A stretch of DNA of 14,630 nucleotides from JBKQVT01 sp052139835 (GCA_052139835.1 JBKQVT010000222.1:1-14630); one strand, 5' to 3'. Positions 6,282 through 13,203 are shown, counted from the first letter of the stretch. Translations and numbers: made by a program. Notes: generated by a model from the letters alone, not told the origin.

Positions 6282-6848
6282 TCAGATCTCCTTGCCCACG
6301 GCGAAGGCGTGCCCCAGCGAGGGTCCCACGCCGTAGTACATCCGGTTGCCCGGCGAAAAGATAATCGGCAGGACCTTGGCGAGGTCGGGCATGCCGGCGG
6401 CGTCCAGCACCTCCTCGTCCGCCTTCACGTCGAGGATCTGGCCGACGAACTCGGTGTGCAGGCCCAACTCGATGACGTGCAGGACCTTGCACTCCAACAC
6501 CAGGGGGAACTCGGCGACGAAGGGGGCATCGACCAGTTCGCTCCGCACGGGCGTCAGGCCGGTGGCGGCGAACTTGTCGACGGTCCGGCCGCTGACGAGC
6601 CCGAAATAATCGGCCTGCTTCACCTGGCCCTGGGCGGGCACGCTGACGGTGAAGGCCCGCCGCTCCAACAGATTGCCGTAGCTGTAGGTGGCCTTGCGGA
6701 GCGAGACGGCCACGCAGGGCGGATCGCTCGAACAGATGCCTCCCCAGGCGACCGCCATGCCGTTGGGCTTGCCTTGTTTGTCGTACGATCCCACGATCCA
6801 GGTGGGCGTGGGGCAGATCAGCGTCTTGGCGCCGAGCGAGCGTTTCAT
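6282..6848 (-). CDS. Flavin reductase family protein (FMN-binding split barrel)
   Basis: Protein of 188 residues, typical for the flavin-reductase-like/flavoredoxin family. Visible family features are the early block TPTWIVGSYDKQGKPNGMAV, AWGGICSSDPPCVAVSL, RKATYSYGNLLERRAFTVSV and GLVSGRTVDKF, then the barrel strands FPLVLECKVLHVIELGLHTEFVG and a C-terminal segment with SPGNRMYYGVG. Such proteins bind FMN and reduce flavin or serve as electron carriers in the cytoplasm; the precise partner is not shown. ATG 6848 has AGGAG (6856-6860 on the complement) 7 nt upstream. It lies 41 nt downstream of the kinase gene on the same strand and is probably the last gene of the sigma-kinase transcript. 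Confidence 0.9.
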   Translation of the reverse strand: MKRSLGAKTLICPTPTWIVGSYDKQGKPNGMAVAWGGICSSDPPCVAVSLRKATYSYGNLLERRAFTVSVPAQGQVKQADYFGLVSGRTVDKFAATGLTPVRSELVDAPFVAEFPLVLECKVLHVIELGLHTEFVGQILDVKADEEVLDAAGMPDLAKVLPIIFSPGNRMYYGVGPSLGHAFAVGKEI

Positions 6849-6889
6849 GGATGGGCTCCTGGTGGGAAAGTTTTTCGCGGATCTTGCGG

Positions 6890-9169
6890 CTATTTGGCGG
6901 TCACGGTGGGGAGGTGGAGGAGCTTCAGGAGGCCGGCGAAGCGCCGATCGCGGCGGATGCCGTCGAGGCGGGGATCGACCGCGAGGCCGCCCCGCGAGGC
7001 CGAATGCTCGGCACATGCCCGCCGCAACCAGGCGAAGGCCCGGTCGGCTTCCCCCAAGGCCGCATAGACGGTGGCGATTTCGTAGGCCAGGGGTTTCTTC
7101 GGGGATTTGGGGTCCAGGCCGGCCAGGGGCTCCAGCTCGGCCAAGAGGCGGTGGGCCGTGGTGACGTGTCCGTTGCGGGCATAGGCGTAGGCCCGGCCGC
7201 TGAGCACGTCGCTGCCGTCTTCGGTCAGGCCCTTGGCCCGGCCGAACTCGCGCAGCGCGTCTTCGAGCCGGCCCATATCGGCATAGACCAGTCCCAGGTC
7301 GCGGTGGGCCTTGCAGAAATGGGAATCCAACTCCAGGGCTTTTTTGTGTTTTTCCACGGCCTCGGCGTAGCGGCGTCGCAAGTAGTAGATCTTGCCGACG
7401 TTGTTGACGATGATGACATCGGTGGGGGCCAGGGACTGCGCCTTTTCCATGTGGACGGCGGCTTCGTCGGGCCGCCCTTGCTGGACGAGAAACCAGGCAT
7501 ACCAATGGTGGGCGTTGGCCAGTCGCGGGTCGAGTTGCAGGGCGCGGAGGTACTCGGCCTCGGCCCCCTTCCAATCGCCGTCGTAGGCCTCCAGGGCGAA
7601 GGCCAGGGCCAGATGGGCGTCCGCCCGGCGCTCGTCGACGGCCAGGGCCTTGGCGGCGGCTTTCTTGGCCTTGGGGAAGACGACGTCGGCCATTTCCCAG
7701 CCGTAATCGCCGCCGAGGTTGTAGGCATCGGCCAAGGCGGTCTGCGCGGGGACGTAGGTTTCGTCGGCGCGCACGGCGCTGCGGAAACGGTCGATCGCCA
7801 GCCGCCACTGCTTCTCCTGCCGCTGCGCCAGCAGGGGCAGCCCCTGGAGGTAGAGCCGGTTGGCCTCGACGGACTCGGCGGTGGCGTGGGGCCGCGGCCA
7901 CCAGTGGGCGGACAGGCCGCCGGCCAAAACCAGCGCGCAGGCCGCCGCGCCGGCCACGGCCAGGAGCCACGCGCGGCGGCGGCCCCGCGGCGCCGCGCCG
8001 CCCTCCGGGCCGCTGGCAAACGGCGCCAGCGCCGCGGACAGCTCCCGCGGCGTCTGGTAGCGATCGGCCGGCGACTTGGCCAACATGCGGCCGATCACCT
8101 GCGACAGTTCCGTGGGCACGTCGCCGCGGAGACTCTCCACCGCCGGCGGCGGCTGCTGGGCATGGGCCTGCAGCTTCTCCCGCAACGTGGCCGCGGGAAA
8201 GGGCGGCCGCCCGGTCAAGAGGAAGAACAGCGTGCAGCCCAGGCCGTAGACGTCGGCGCGGACGTCGGCCGAGTGCGGATCGACCGCCTGCTCCGGCGCC
8301 ATGAAATCGACCGAGCCCAGCAGGGCAGCCGGGGCGCCGGACGGATCGCGGGAGCGGGCCTCGCGGACGAACTGCGCCAGCCCGAAATCCAGCACCTTGA
8401 TCTGCCCCTCGTCGGCGACCATCAGGTTGCGGGGCGTGATGTCGCGGTGGACCATGCCGTGCTCGTGGGCATGTTGCAGGCCGGCGGCCGCCTGGCGGAT
8501 GTAATCGCACGCCCGGCCCACCGGCAGCGGGCCCTCGCGGCGGACCACCTGGGCCAGGTCGGTGCCGGCGACGAATTCCATCACCAGGAAATGCCCCTCG
8601 CCGGCGGTTTCCGCGTCGTGGACCGCCACCACGTTGGGATGATTGAGGCAGGCGGCGGCGCGGGCCTCGCGCATGAAGCGATCCACGGCCGCGGCATCGG
8701 CCAACAACTCGGGGTTGATCACCTTCAGCGCCACGGGCCGCTGCAAGACGCGATGCTCGGCGCAGTAGACCGTGCCCATCCCCCCGGAACCCAACAGCCG
8801 CAGCACGCGATAGCGGGGATGATCGACCAGGAAGGCCGGCGCCGACGCCAGGCTGGCGCGGGCCTCGCGAAAGACCAGGTCGATCAGCAGGGCGTGGGCG
8901 GGGAACCGCTGCAAGTAGGGCTCGATGGCCGGCTGCTCGCCCCGCCGCAGCCGATACTCCAGCTCCAGCGCCAGCAACTCGCGGAGCAAGGCGCTTTGCT
9001 CCAGTGCGGCGGCGGGCGCGCCGGCCAGGCCTTCCTCCAGCGACGACGGCGCCCCGGATTGCCAGGCCTCCTCGAACCGCCCGCACACCAGGTCGATCCG
9101 CTGCAGGCTCTCCAAGGAAAGGGCGGGATCGCTCCGCGGATCGGGCGCCAGGGATGTTTCCGCGACCAT
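6890..9169 (-). CDS. Membrane-anchored Ser/Thr protein kinase with extracytoplasmic TPR domain
   Basis: Protein of 759 residues. Residues 20-90 are the planctomycete-type N-terminal extension (IDLVCGRFEEAWQSG, then LLRELLALELEYRLRRGE and YLQRFP). The kinase domain (about 120-385) has the glycine loop LGSGGMGTVY, VALK (K149), the catalytic loop HRDITPRN (D243, N248), DFG (261-263) and APE (291-293). The lysine normally two residues after the catalytic Asp is threonine (T245). A single membrane segment (about 400-420, after RGRRR) separates it from a C-terminal region of TPR-like helices (about 435-740; ALADAYNLGGDY, HHWYAWFLVQQGRPDEAA, KIYYLRRRYAEAVEKHKKAL, LGLVYADMGRLEDALREF). It starts 16 nt after the sigma-factor stop, so the sigma factor is a plausible regulatory partner. 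Confidence 0.95.
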   Translation of the reverse strand: MVAETSLAPDPRSDPALSLESLQRIDLVCGRFEEAWQSGAPSSLEEGLAGAPAAALEQSALLRELLALELEYRLRRGEQPAIEPYLQRFPAHALLIDLVFREARASLASAPAFLVDHPRYRVLRLLGSGGMGTVYCAEHRVLQRPVALKVINPELLADAAAVDRFMREARAAACLNHPNVVAVHDAETAGEGHFLVMEFVAGTDLAQVVRREGPLPVGRACDYIRQAAAGLQHAHEHGMVHRDITPRNLMVADEGQIKVLDFGLAQFVREARSRDPSGAPAALLGSVDFMAPEQAVDPHSADVRADVYGLGCTLFFLLTGRPPFPAATLREKLQAHAQQPPPAVESLRGDVPTELSQVIGRMLAKSPADRYQTPRELSAALAPFASGPEGGAAPRGRRRAWLLAVAGAAACALVLAGGLSAHWWPRPHATAESVEANRLYLQGLPLLAQRQEKQWRLAIDRFRSAVRADETYVPAQTALADAYNLGGDYGWEMADVVFPKAKKAAAKALAVDERRADAHLALAFALEAYDGDWKGAEAEYLRALQLDPRLANAHHWYAWFLVQQGRPDEAAVHMEKAQSLAPTDVIIVNNVGKIYYLRRRYAEAVEKHKKALELDSHFCKAHRDLGLVYADMGRLEDALREFGRAKGLTEDGSDVLSGRAYAYARNGHVTTAHRLLAELEPLAGLDPKSPKKPLAYEIATVYAALGEADRAFAWLRRACAEHSASRGGLAVDPRLDGIRRDRRFAGLLKLLHLPTVTAK

Positions 9170-9185
9170 GATCTGCCGCTTTTCT

Positions 9186-9773
9186 TCAAGTCCCGCTGGC
9201 CTGCTCCCAGACCCGCCGGATCAACTCCAGCCGCCGCTCGACGGTGCGCAGGCCGCAGCCCAGCCGCTGGGCAATCTCGGCGTTGGTGTAGCCGTCGAGT
9301 TTCCACTGGGCGATTTGCCGGGGCGCCGGCTCCAACTGTTCCAGCAACACTGCGCAGTTCTCCGCCACCATGGCGGCAAACTCGGGAGTGGGCTCGCGGC
9401 TCAGCGCGGCCTGGAAACCGTCGGCCTCCGCCAGCGCGGTCCCCGCCGGCAAGCCGCCGCCACGCTTCTGCCGCCGCTCGTACTTGATCAGATCGTGCGC
9501 CTTGTGGGCCGTCAGCACGACCAGCAGGGGCCAGAGGCTGTCGCGGTCGGCCAGTTGCGGAAAGCGCCCGCCCGCCGCCCCCAAGCAAAGGCTCTTGAAG
9601 GCGCTCAGCGCCACGTCCTCTTCATCGGCGAGGCGGCGGGGGCGGGGGCCAAGCTTGTGCCGCGCCAGGCCGACCAGGCGGGGGAAGTAGGCCTGCCAGA
9701 GTTGCCCGGCAGCCGACGCCTCACCCCCCTTTAAGCGGGAGATCCATTGCGTGACCGAGCCGTCCGTATTCAT
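9186..9773 (-). CDS. ECF-like RNA polymerase sigma factor
   Basis: Protein of 195 residues of the sigma-70 ECF-like type found beside kinases in planctomycetes. The region-2 part (about 5-105) includes LADEEDVALSAFKSL and the basic stretch LTAHKAHDLIKYERRQKR, expected for promoter melting and core binding. Region 4 (about 146-190) carries a helix-turn-helix: WKLDGYTNAEIAQRLGCGLRTVERRL. It would redirect RNA polymerase to an unknown regulon. No anti-sigma gene is adjacent; instead a Ser/Thr kinase starts 16 nt downstream, the arrangement used in the STK-linked ECF groups. The start at 9773 lacks a Shine-Dalgarno site and lies 7 nt after a promoter -10-like hexamer, suggesting a leaderless message. 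Confidence 0.93.
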   Translation of the reverse strand: MNTDGSVTQWISRLKGGEASAAGQLWQAYFPRLVGLARHKLGPRPRRLADEEDVALSAFKSLCLGAAGGRFPQLADRDSLWPLLVVLTAHKAHDLIKYERRQKRGGGLPAGTALAEADGFQAALSREPTPEFAAMVAENCAVLLEQLEPAPRQIAQWKLDGYTNAEIAQRLGCGLRTVERRLELIRRVWEQASGT

Positions 9774-9780
9774 CCCAGTT

Positions 9781-9809
9781 ATTCTACTGCGGCCGCAATC
9801 CGCTCACAA
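9781..9809 (-). promoter_or_regulatory. Candidate promoter of the sigma-kinase operon
   Basis: Read on the minus strand, TTGTGA (9804-9809) and TAGAAT (9781-9786) are separated by exactly 17 nt, a good housekeeping-type match. The predicted transcription start falls at or just before the ATG at 9773. The spacer contains a perfect 10-bp palindrome, tgcggccgca (9788-9797), a possible operator. No transcription data are available; the match could be fortuitous. Confidence 0.4.
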
Positions 9810-9928
9810 CTTCCCCTCGCGGCTGGCAAAAATTCGGCGGCACGTGGCGGGCCCGCCGCCGCTTTGTCGAGTTGCTGTTGGCCAATTAGATCGGCGCGGG
9901 GGGCAAGCTGCCATGCCGGTCGTGCAAC

Positions 9929-9933
9929 GGAGG
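9929..9933 (+). promoter_or_regulatory. Ribosome-binding site deciding a GTG start
   Basis: GGAGG lies 8 nt upstream of GTG 9942 and is the only strong Shine-Dalgarno in the divergent intergenic region. It fixes the start of the following unknown gene on a GTG. Confidence 0.6.
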
Positions 9934-9941
9934 ATGTCATC

Positions 9942-10523
9942 GTGAGCAGTTCGACCCTCTTGCTGGATAGCCCGGCAATCGACCAGGGTATCGTGGCTTT
10001 GAGCCTGGATCATGCCGTCACCATCCGCCGGATGGCCGGAAAGACCCAACACTGGCTGTCCGTGGTGGACGACCAACTCCGCTTTGTGTCCTGGCACGCC
10101 GGGGGGCAAGGGTGCCAACCGCCCTGGGCCGGGCCGCCCCTGGGACCCGCGCCGGAGGGCTCCTATGGCTTCGTCCCCGACGGCCCCTTCTTGCGGGTCT
10201 ATGTCGACGCCGAAAAGCGCGCCAAGTCCGAAGACCTTGCCGGAAAACATGGCTGGTATCTCACCGCCGATTATCTGGCCAGCCCGCCGCAAGTTGTCCT
10301 GACCCCCACACCGACGGACCATTCACGCTGGACGCTGGTGAAGGCCGACCATACCTACGGACATCGTTACATCCGCAACGAGAACGACCTTGGCCGGGCC
10401 GCCTGGCTGGGCATCGCCGAGCAAGGCGCCCGCTACGAAGACGGCCTGGAAGCCCACGGGGTCACGTTGTCGCCGGAGCAGAAGCTCCTCTTCCTGGTGA
10501 CCGACCTGGACGACGGGAAATAG
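9942..10523 (+). CDS. Unknown protein, possibly beta-rich
   Basis: Protein of 193 residues from GTG 9942, not recognised. It has no signal peptide or membrane segment and is rich in aromatic and charged residues in an alternating pattern suggestive of beta strands: HWLSVVDDQLRFVSWH, YGFVPDGPFLRVYVDAE, HGWYLTADYL, SRWTLVKADHTYGHRYIRNE and KLLFLVTDLDDGK. The segments around RWTLVK...YIRN...AAWLGI vaguely recall beta-trefoil repeats, but this is only an impression. It is divergent from the sigma factor (168-nt gap) and convergent with the DUF456 gene (16-nt gap). A frame that is open further upstream (from about 9747) is not used, because the strong GGAGG selects GTG 9942. Confidence 0.75.
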   Translation: MSSSTLLLDSPAIDQGIVALSLDHAVTIRRMAGKTQHWLSVVDDQLRFVSWHAGGQGCQPPWAGPPLGPAPEGSYGFVPDGPFLRVYVDAEKRAKSEDLAGKHGWYLTADYLASPPQVVLTPTPTDHSRWTLVKADHTYGHRYIRNENDLGRAAWLGIAEQGARYEDGLEAHGVTLSPEQKLLFLVTDLDDGK

Positions 10524-10539
10524 GGCGCAACACGCCGCC

Positions 10540-11082
10540 TTAACGGACCAAGGCGACCACGACGACGGCGACCATCACGGCCCCTAAGAGGACCTTGCTC
10601 AAGGTGCCGGCCAGGCGTCCCCAGAAGGCCAGCTTGGCGACCCGCCAGCTTGCATCGCGGTCGCGTCCGGCCCAGGTCTCGCCGAGGATGGCCCCGGCCA
10701 TGGCGCCGAAGGCGGCAAAGAGCACGGCGGCCACGACGGAGCCGACCACCGGGATGGGCAGGCCCGAGACGATGCCCAGCAGGGCCCCGACGAGCGAGCC
10801 CAGCAGGGCCAGCACGGCCGCTCTTCGGCTGCCGCCCGCATGGGCCACGCCCAGGGCCCCGGCCAGCAGCTCGACGCACTCGCCCACGGCGGCCAGGATC
10901 GCCAGCGCCACGACCACTTTCCAGGCCAGTGCGCCGTGGGCGTGGCGTGCCGCCGGGATGAAGTAAGCGTGGATCGCGGCAGCCAGGACCATCAGCCAAT
11001 TGCCCGGCATCCCCAGCAAGGTCAGCACCCAGCAGACCACGAGCACGACGACCAAGAGCAGGGCAAAGAAGAACGTGATCAT
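10540..11082 (-). CDS. DUF456 family integral membrane protein
   Basis: Protein of 180 residues, almost entirely hydrophobic. Family features are the first two membrane segments with WVLTLLGMPGNWLMVL (about 19-33), AILAAVGECVELLAGALGVA (61-80), the glycine-rich turn AGGSRRAAVLALLGSLVGALLG and the glutamate motif GAMAGAILGETWAGR. About five or six membrane helices are expected. DUF456 proteins have no established function. The ATG at 11082 is preferred over the more upstream frame (to 11310), because that extension translates an intergenic inverted repeat and overlaps the divergent GTPase start. No clear Shine-Dalgarno is seen. Confidence 0.88.
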   Translation of the reverse strand: MITFFFALLLVVVLVVCWVLTLLGMPGNWLMVLAAAIHAYFIPAARHAHGALAWKVVVALAILAAVGECVELLAGALGVAHAGGSRRAAVLALLGSLVGALLGIVSGLPIPVVGSVVAAVLFAAFGAMAGAILGETWAGRDRDASWRVAKLAFWGRLAGTLSKVLLGAVMVAVVVVALVR

Positions 11083-11100
11083 GCGGGGGTGGGTTTCCGG

Positions 11101-11162
11101 GGGGACTGTCCCGATTTTCGGGCAGCGACGCGCAGCGCCGGCCCGAAAATGGGACTGTCCCC
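11101..11162. repeat. Two-armed inverted repeat (GGGACTGTCCC type)
   Basis: The left arm (11101-11123, beginning ggggactgtcccgatttt) and right arm (11141-11162) are reverse complements except for one mismatch and one inserted base, with a 17-nt centre (agcgacgcgcagcgccg). Each arm contains the small palindrome GGGACTGTCCC. The element lies between the divergent DUF456 and GTPase genes, 19 nt from the DUF456 start, and could form a long hairpin in either transcript. Confidence 0.9.
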
Positions 11163-11291
11163 TTTGGTCGACCTTGGCCAGCGGTTTTCGTTGTACCGCG
11201 CGGCGCGGCCGCTGTCCATCGCCGGGACTTGACTTGATGCCGCCGGCCGTGCGATGATCGTGGTTGCCTTTGAATCGCAGGCGTAGGTAAG

Positions 11292-12419
11292 ATGCCCCCA
11301 ATGTCAACAACTCAATTGATTCTCGTCGGTGGATTCCTGGGCGCGGGCAAGACCACGCTGCTGGCGGAGGCGGCCCGGCGGCTGACGGCCCAGGACCGCC
11401 GCGTGGGACTGATCGCCAACGACCAGGCCGCCGAAATGGTCGATACGGCGATCCTCAAGGAGACCGGCTCGGCGGTCGAGGAGGTGGCGGGCGGCTGCTT
11501 CTGCTGCCGCTTTCCCGACATGATCGCCGCCATGGAGCGCCTGGTCCGCCAGGCGGGGGCCGATGTGCTCATCGGCGAGCCGGTGGGCAGTTGCACCGAC
11601 CTGTCGGCCACGGTCTTGCAGCCGCTGAAGAAGCTGCACGCCGGGCAATTCGCGCTGGCGCCGTTTTCCGTCCTCATCGACGTGAAGCAGGTGGGCGTGC
11701 TGGCCCGGCTGCGGAAGGCCGCGGCGGCCGAGCCGCCCGCCCGTTTCCCCGATAACGTCTTGTACATCTACGACCAGCAACTGGCCGAGGCCGACCTGAT
11801 CGTGCTGAACAAGGCCGACCTGATCTCGGCGGTCGAGTTGGCCGCGTTGAAAGGGTCGCTGGCCGAGCGGTTTCCCGATGCGCCCCTGCTGGCGATGTCG
11901 GCCCAGAGCGGGGAGGGCGTGGACGCCTGGCTTGATTTTCTCAGCGGAGGGAAGCCTGCGGGCGGGAAGATTGCGGAGGTGGATTACGACATTTACGCGG
12001 CGGGCGAGGCCGCCCTGGGCTGGATGAACGCCTCCGCGCGCCTGGCCGCCCGTGGAGAGACGGATTGGCAGGCGGTGGCGGGTGAGTTGCTCGAGGCGAT
12101 ACGCGGCCGCCTGCGGGCCCAATCGGCCCAGATCGCCCACCTGAAGATTTTCCTCACCAGCGGCGCGGGCAGTCTGGCCGGCAACCTGACCGGCGACGAC
12201 GGCCCGCCCGCGCTCCGCGGCCGCATGGCGCCGGGCCGCGGCGAGGTGAGGCTGCTGATCAACGCCCGCGTCCACGTCCAGCCCGATGCCCTGCGCGAGG
12301 CCGTGGAGCAGGCCCTCACGGCGGCGGCGGGCGAAGGGCTGGAGGCGACGCTCACCAGCGTGCGGAGTTTCTTCCCCGGCCGGCCGCAGCCGACCTATCG
12401 CTTCGGCGTCGTCGTGTAG
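11292..12419 (+). CDS. CobW/P47K-type G3E GTPase (putative metallochaperone)
   Basis: Protein of 375 residues (or 372 from ATG 11301). The GTPase domain fills the first 215 residues: P-loop GGFLGAGKTTLL (13-24), IANDQ (41-45), the metal-binding GGCFCC motif with Cys 69, 71 and 72, GEPVGSCTDL (95-104) in the position of the usual E-S/T-G switch motif, and LNKADL (172-177) for guanine recognition. Family members insert metals such as zinc or cobalt into target proteins. The C-terminal 155 residues are not the standard CobW C-terminal domain, and no histidine-rich loop is seen, so the substrate cannot be assigned. No cobalamin gene is adjacent. Divergent from DUF456, with 209 nt between. Confidence 0.9.
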   Translation: MPPMSTTQLILVGGFLGAGKTTLLAEAARRLTAQDRRVGLIANDQAAEMVDTAILKETGSAVEEVAGGCFCCRFPDMIAAMERLVRQAGADVLIGEPVGSCTDLSATVLQPLKKLHAGQFALAPFSVLIDVKQVGVLARLRKAAAAEPPARFPDNVLYIYDQQLAEADLIVLNKADLISAVELAALKGSLAERFPDAPLLAMSAQSGEGVDAWLDFLSGGKPAGGKIAEVDYDIYAAGEAALGWMNASARLAARGETDWQAVAGELLEAIRGRLRAQSAQIAHLKIFLTSGAGSLAGNLTGDDGPPALRGRMAPGRGEVRLLINARVHVQPDALREAVEQALTAAAGEGLEATLTSVRSFFPGRPQPTYRFGVVV

Positions 12420-12444
12420 GCACCTGCGGCGGGGCCAAGATCAT

Positions 12445-12522
12445 GGGTGCCACTGCTGGCTTGTCCAGCAGTGTTGCCCCGCTGGTGGTTCGGCACTGCT
12501 GGACAAGCCAGCAGTGGCACCC
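12445..12522. repeat. Perfect 29-bp inverted repeat of hairpin units (REPIN-like)
   Basis: 12445-12473 and 12494-12522 are exact reverse complements over 29 bases, separated by a 20-nt spacer. Each arm folds alone through CACTGCTGG/CCAGCAGTG, so the element is a pair of inverted hairpin units. It begins 26 nt after the GTPase stop. The perfect arm identity points to recent origin or active maintenance. Confidence 0.95.
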
Positions 12523-12798
12523 GACGGTCGGCGTGCCGGTACGAGCGTCCATCAGGGATTTCCCGCAGTCCGCTCTCAGCTTTTCCCTTATTGTTCGCGG
12601 GCAGCCTGCTCCCTTCAATTACAGCGGTCACTGTCAGGAAAATGGCCGCCGCGCCTGGGGCGATGGTCTGGCCGTTTCCGGCGGCGATCCAGAGGGTGTC
12701 TGTTCCAAATCGGAGGGCCTTCCCGGTGCAAGAACTGAACCGGCCGGCAGCGGTTGCCGGCGTCGCGCCCCGGGGCATTTTTTAAGGAGACGCAAGCG
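12523..12798. other. 276-nt non-coding stretch upstream of the Cys-rich gene
   Basis: No supported gene on either strand. A minus-strand open frame runs across it, but it continues through the inverted repeat into the GTPase gene and has no ribosome-binding site. A small hairpin, GCCGGCA (12743-12749) with TGCCGGC (12755-12761), lies 37 nt before the next start. A long regulatory leader or an eroded gene are both possible. No riboswitch consensus was recognised. Confidence 0.4.
12784..12790 (+). promoter_or_regulatory. Ribosome-binding site of the Cys-rich gene
   Basis: AAGGAGA lies 8 nt before ATG 12799. It decides this start over the in-frame ATG at 12754, which would add 15 non-hydrophobic residues ahead of the signal peptide. 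Confidence 0.75.
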
Positions 12799-13152
12799 AT
12801 GAGAAGGTTATGGATGTTGCTGATCGCGTTGACGTTGTTGGGCCTTGGGGCCCAGGCCGCTGATGCGTGCTGGGGCTGCCGTGGCTGTGGCTACGGCTGC
12901 GGCTATTCCGGCGGCTGCGGCTGTAGCAGTTGTGGCTGTAGTAGCTGCGGCTATTATGGCGGCTGTGGCTGCTCGACGTGCGGCTATGGCGGCTGCTCCA
13001 GTTGCGGCTATAGCGGCTGTTCGAGCTGCGGCTATTCCCCGGCCTACACGACGTACTATTACGCCCCCGTCTACAGTGGTTGCAGTTCGTGCGGCACGAC
13101 CTATACCACGGGCTACTGGGGCTGGGGCGGCTGCAGCAGTTGCGGCTGGTAG
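12799..13152 (+). CDS. Small secreted Gly/Cys/Ser/Tyr-rich repeat protein
   Basis: Protein of 117 residues. MRRLWMLLIALTLLGLGAQA is a textbook signal peptide, leaving about 97 mature residues. The mature part has 20 cysteines, almost no charge and no lysine or histidine, and is built from units such as GCSSCGY: seven C-S-S/T-C motifs, plus CWGC and CRGC at the start. Aromatic Tyr/Trp follow many units, and a Tyr/Thr-rich insert (SPAYTTYYYAPVYS) precedes the last two motifs. The seven C-S-S/T-C motifs use seven different codon combinations, so the protein pattern, not the DNA, is conserved. It may be a disulfide-cross-linked envelope component or bind metal; planctomycete walls have been described as protein-rich with high cystine. 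It has its own ribosome-binding site and terminator, and is probably monocistronic. Confidence 0.88.
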   Translation: MRRLWMLLIALTLLGLGAQAADACWGCRGCGYGCGYSGGCGCSSCGCSSCGYYGGCGCSTCGYGGCSSCGYSGCSSCGYSPAYTTYYYAPVYSGCSSCGTTYTTGYWGWGGCSSCGW

Positions 13153-13203
13153 CTCCCCCGGGCCAATCGTTGCGGGATAGGTAGTCGCCTGAGAAATTGC
13201 ATA

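Noticed and set aside
6849..9086. An alternative minus-strand frame that stays open through the kinase region into the flavin reductase, suggesting a fusion.
   Set aside because: The kinase motifs lie in a different frame that stops at 6890; only the part from 6848 onward is a real protein.
6851..9487. A very long plus-strand open frame opposite the kinase and sigma genes.
   Set aside because: It is antisense to two proteins with clear family motifs, has no recognisable domain, and arises from high GC at codon position three.
9798..9812. TTGTGAGCGGAT on the minus strand, identical to half of the E. coli lac operator.
   Set aside because: No LacI-type gene and no second half-site; the match overlaps the candidate -35 region and is most simply chance.
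11083..11310. A 76-residue N-terminal extension of the DUF456 protein.
   Set aside because: It is hydrophilic, passes through the inverted repeat and overlaps the GTPase start.
12445..12522. GCCACTG near a CobW-type gene, suggesting a cobalamin riboswitch.
   Set aside because: The other conserved B12-riboswitch boxes are missing, the motif occurs symmetrically in both repeat arms, and it lies downstream of the GTPase gene.
12395..12778. A minus-strand open frame between the GTPase and Cys-rich genes.
   Set aside because: It runs through both arms of the inverted repeat into the GTPase coding region and has no ribosome-binding site or recognisable domain.
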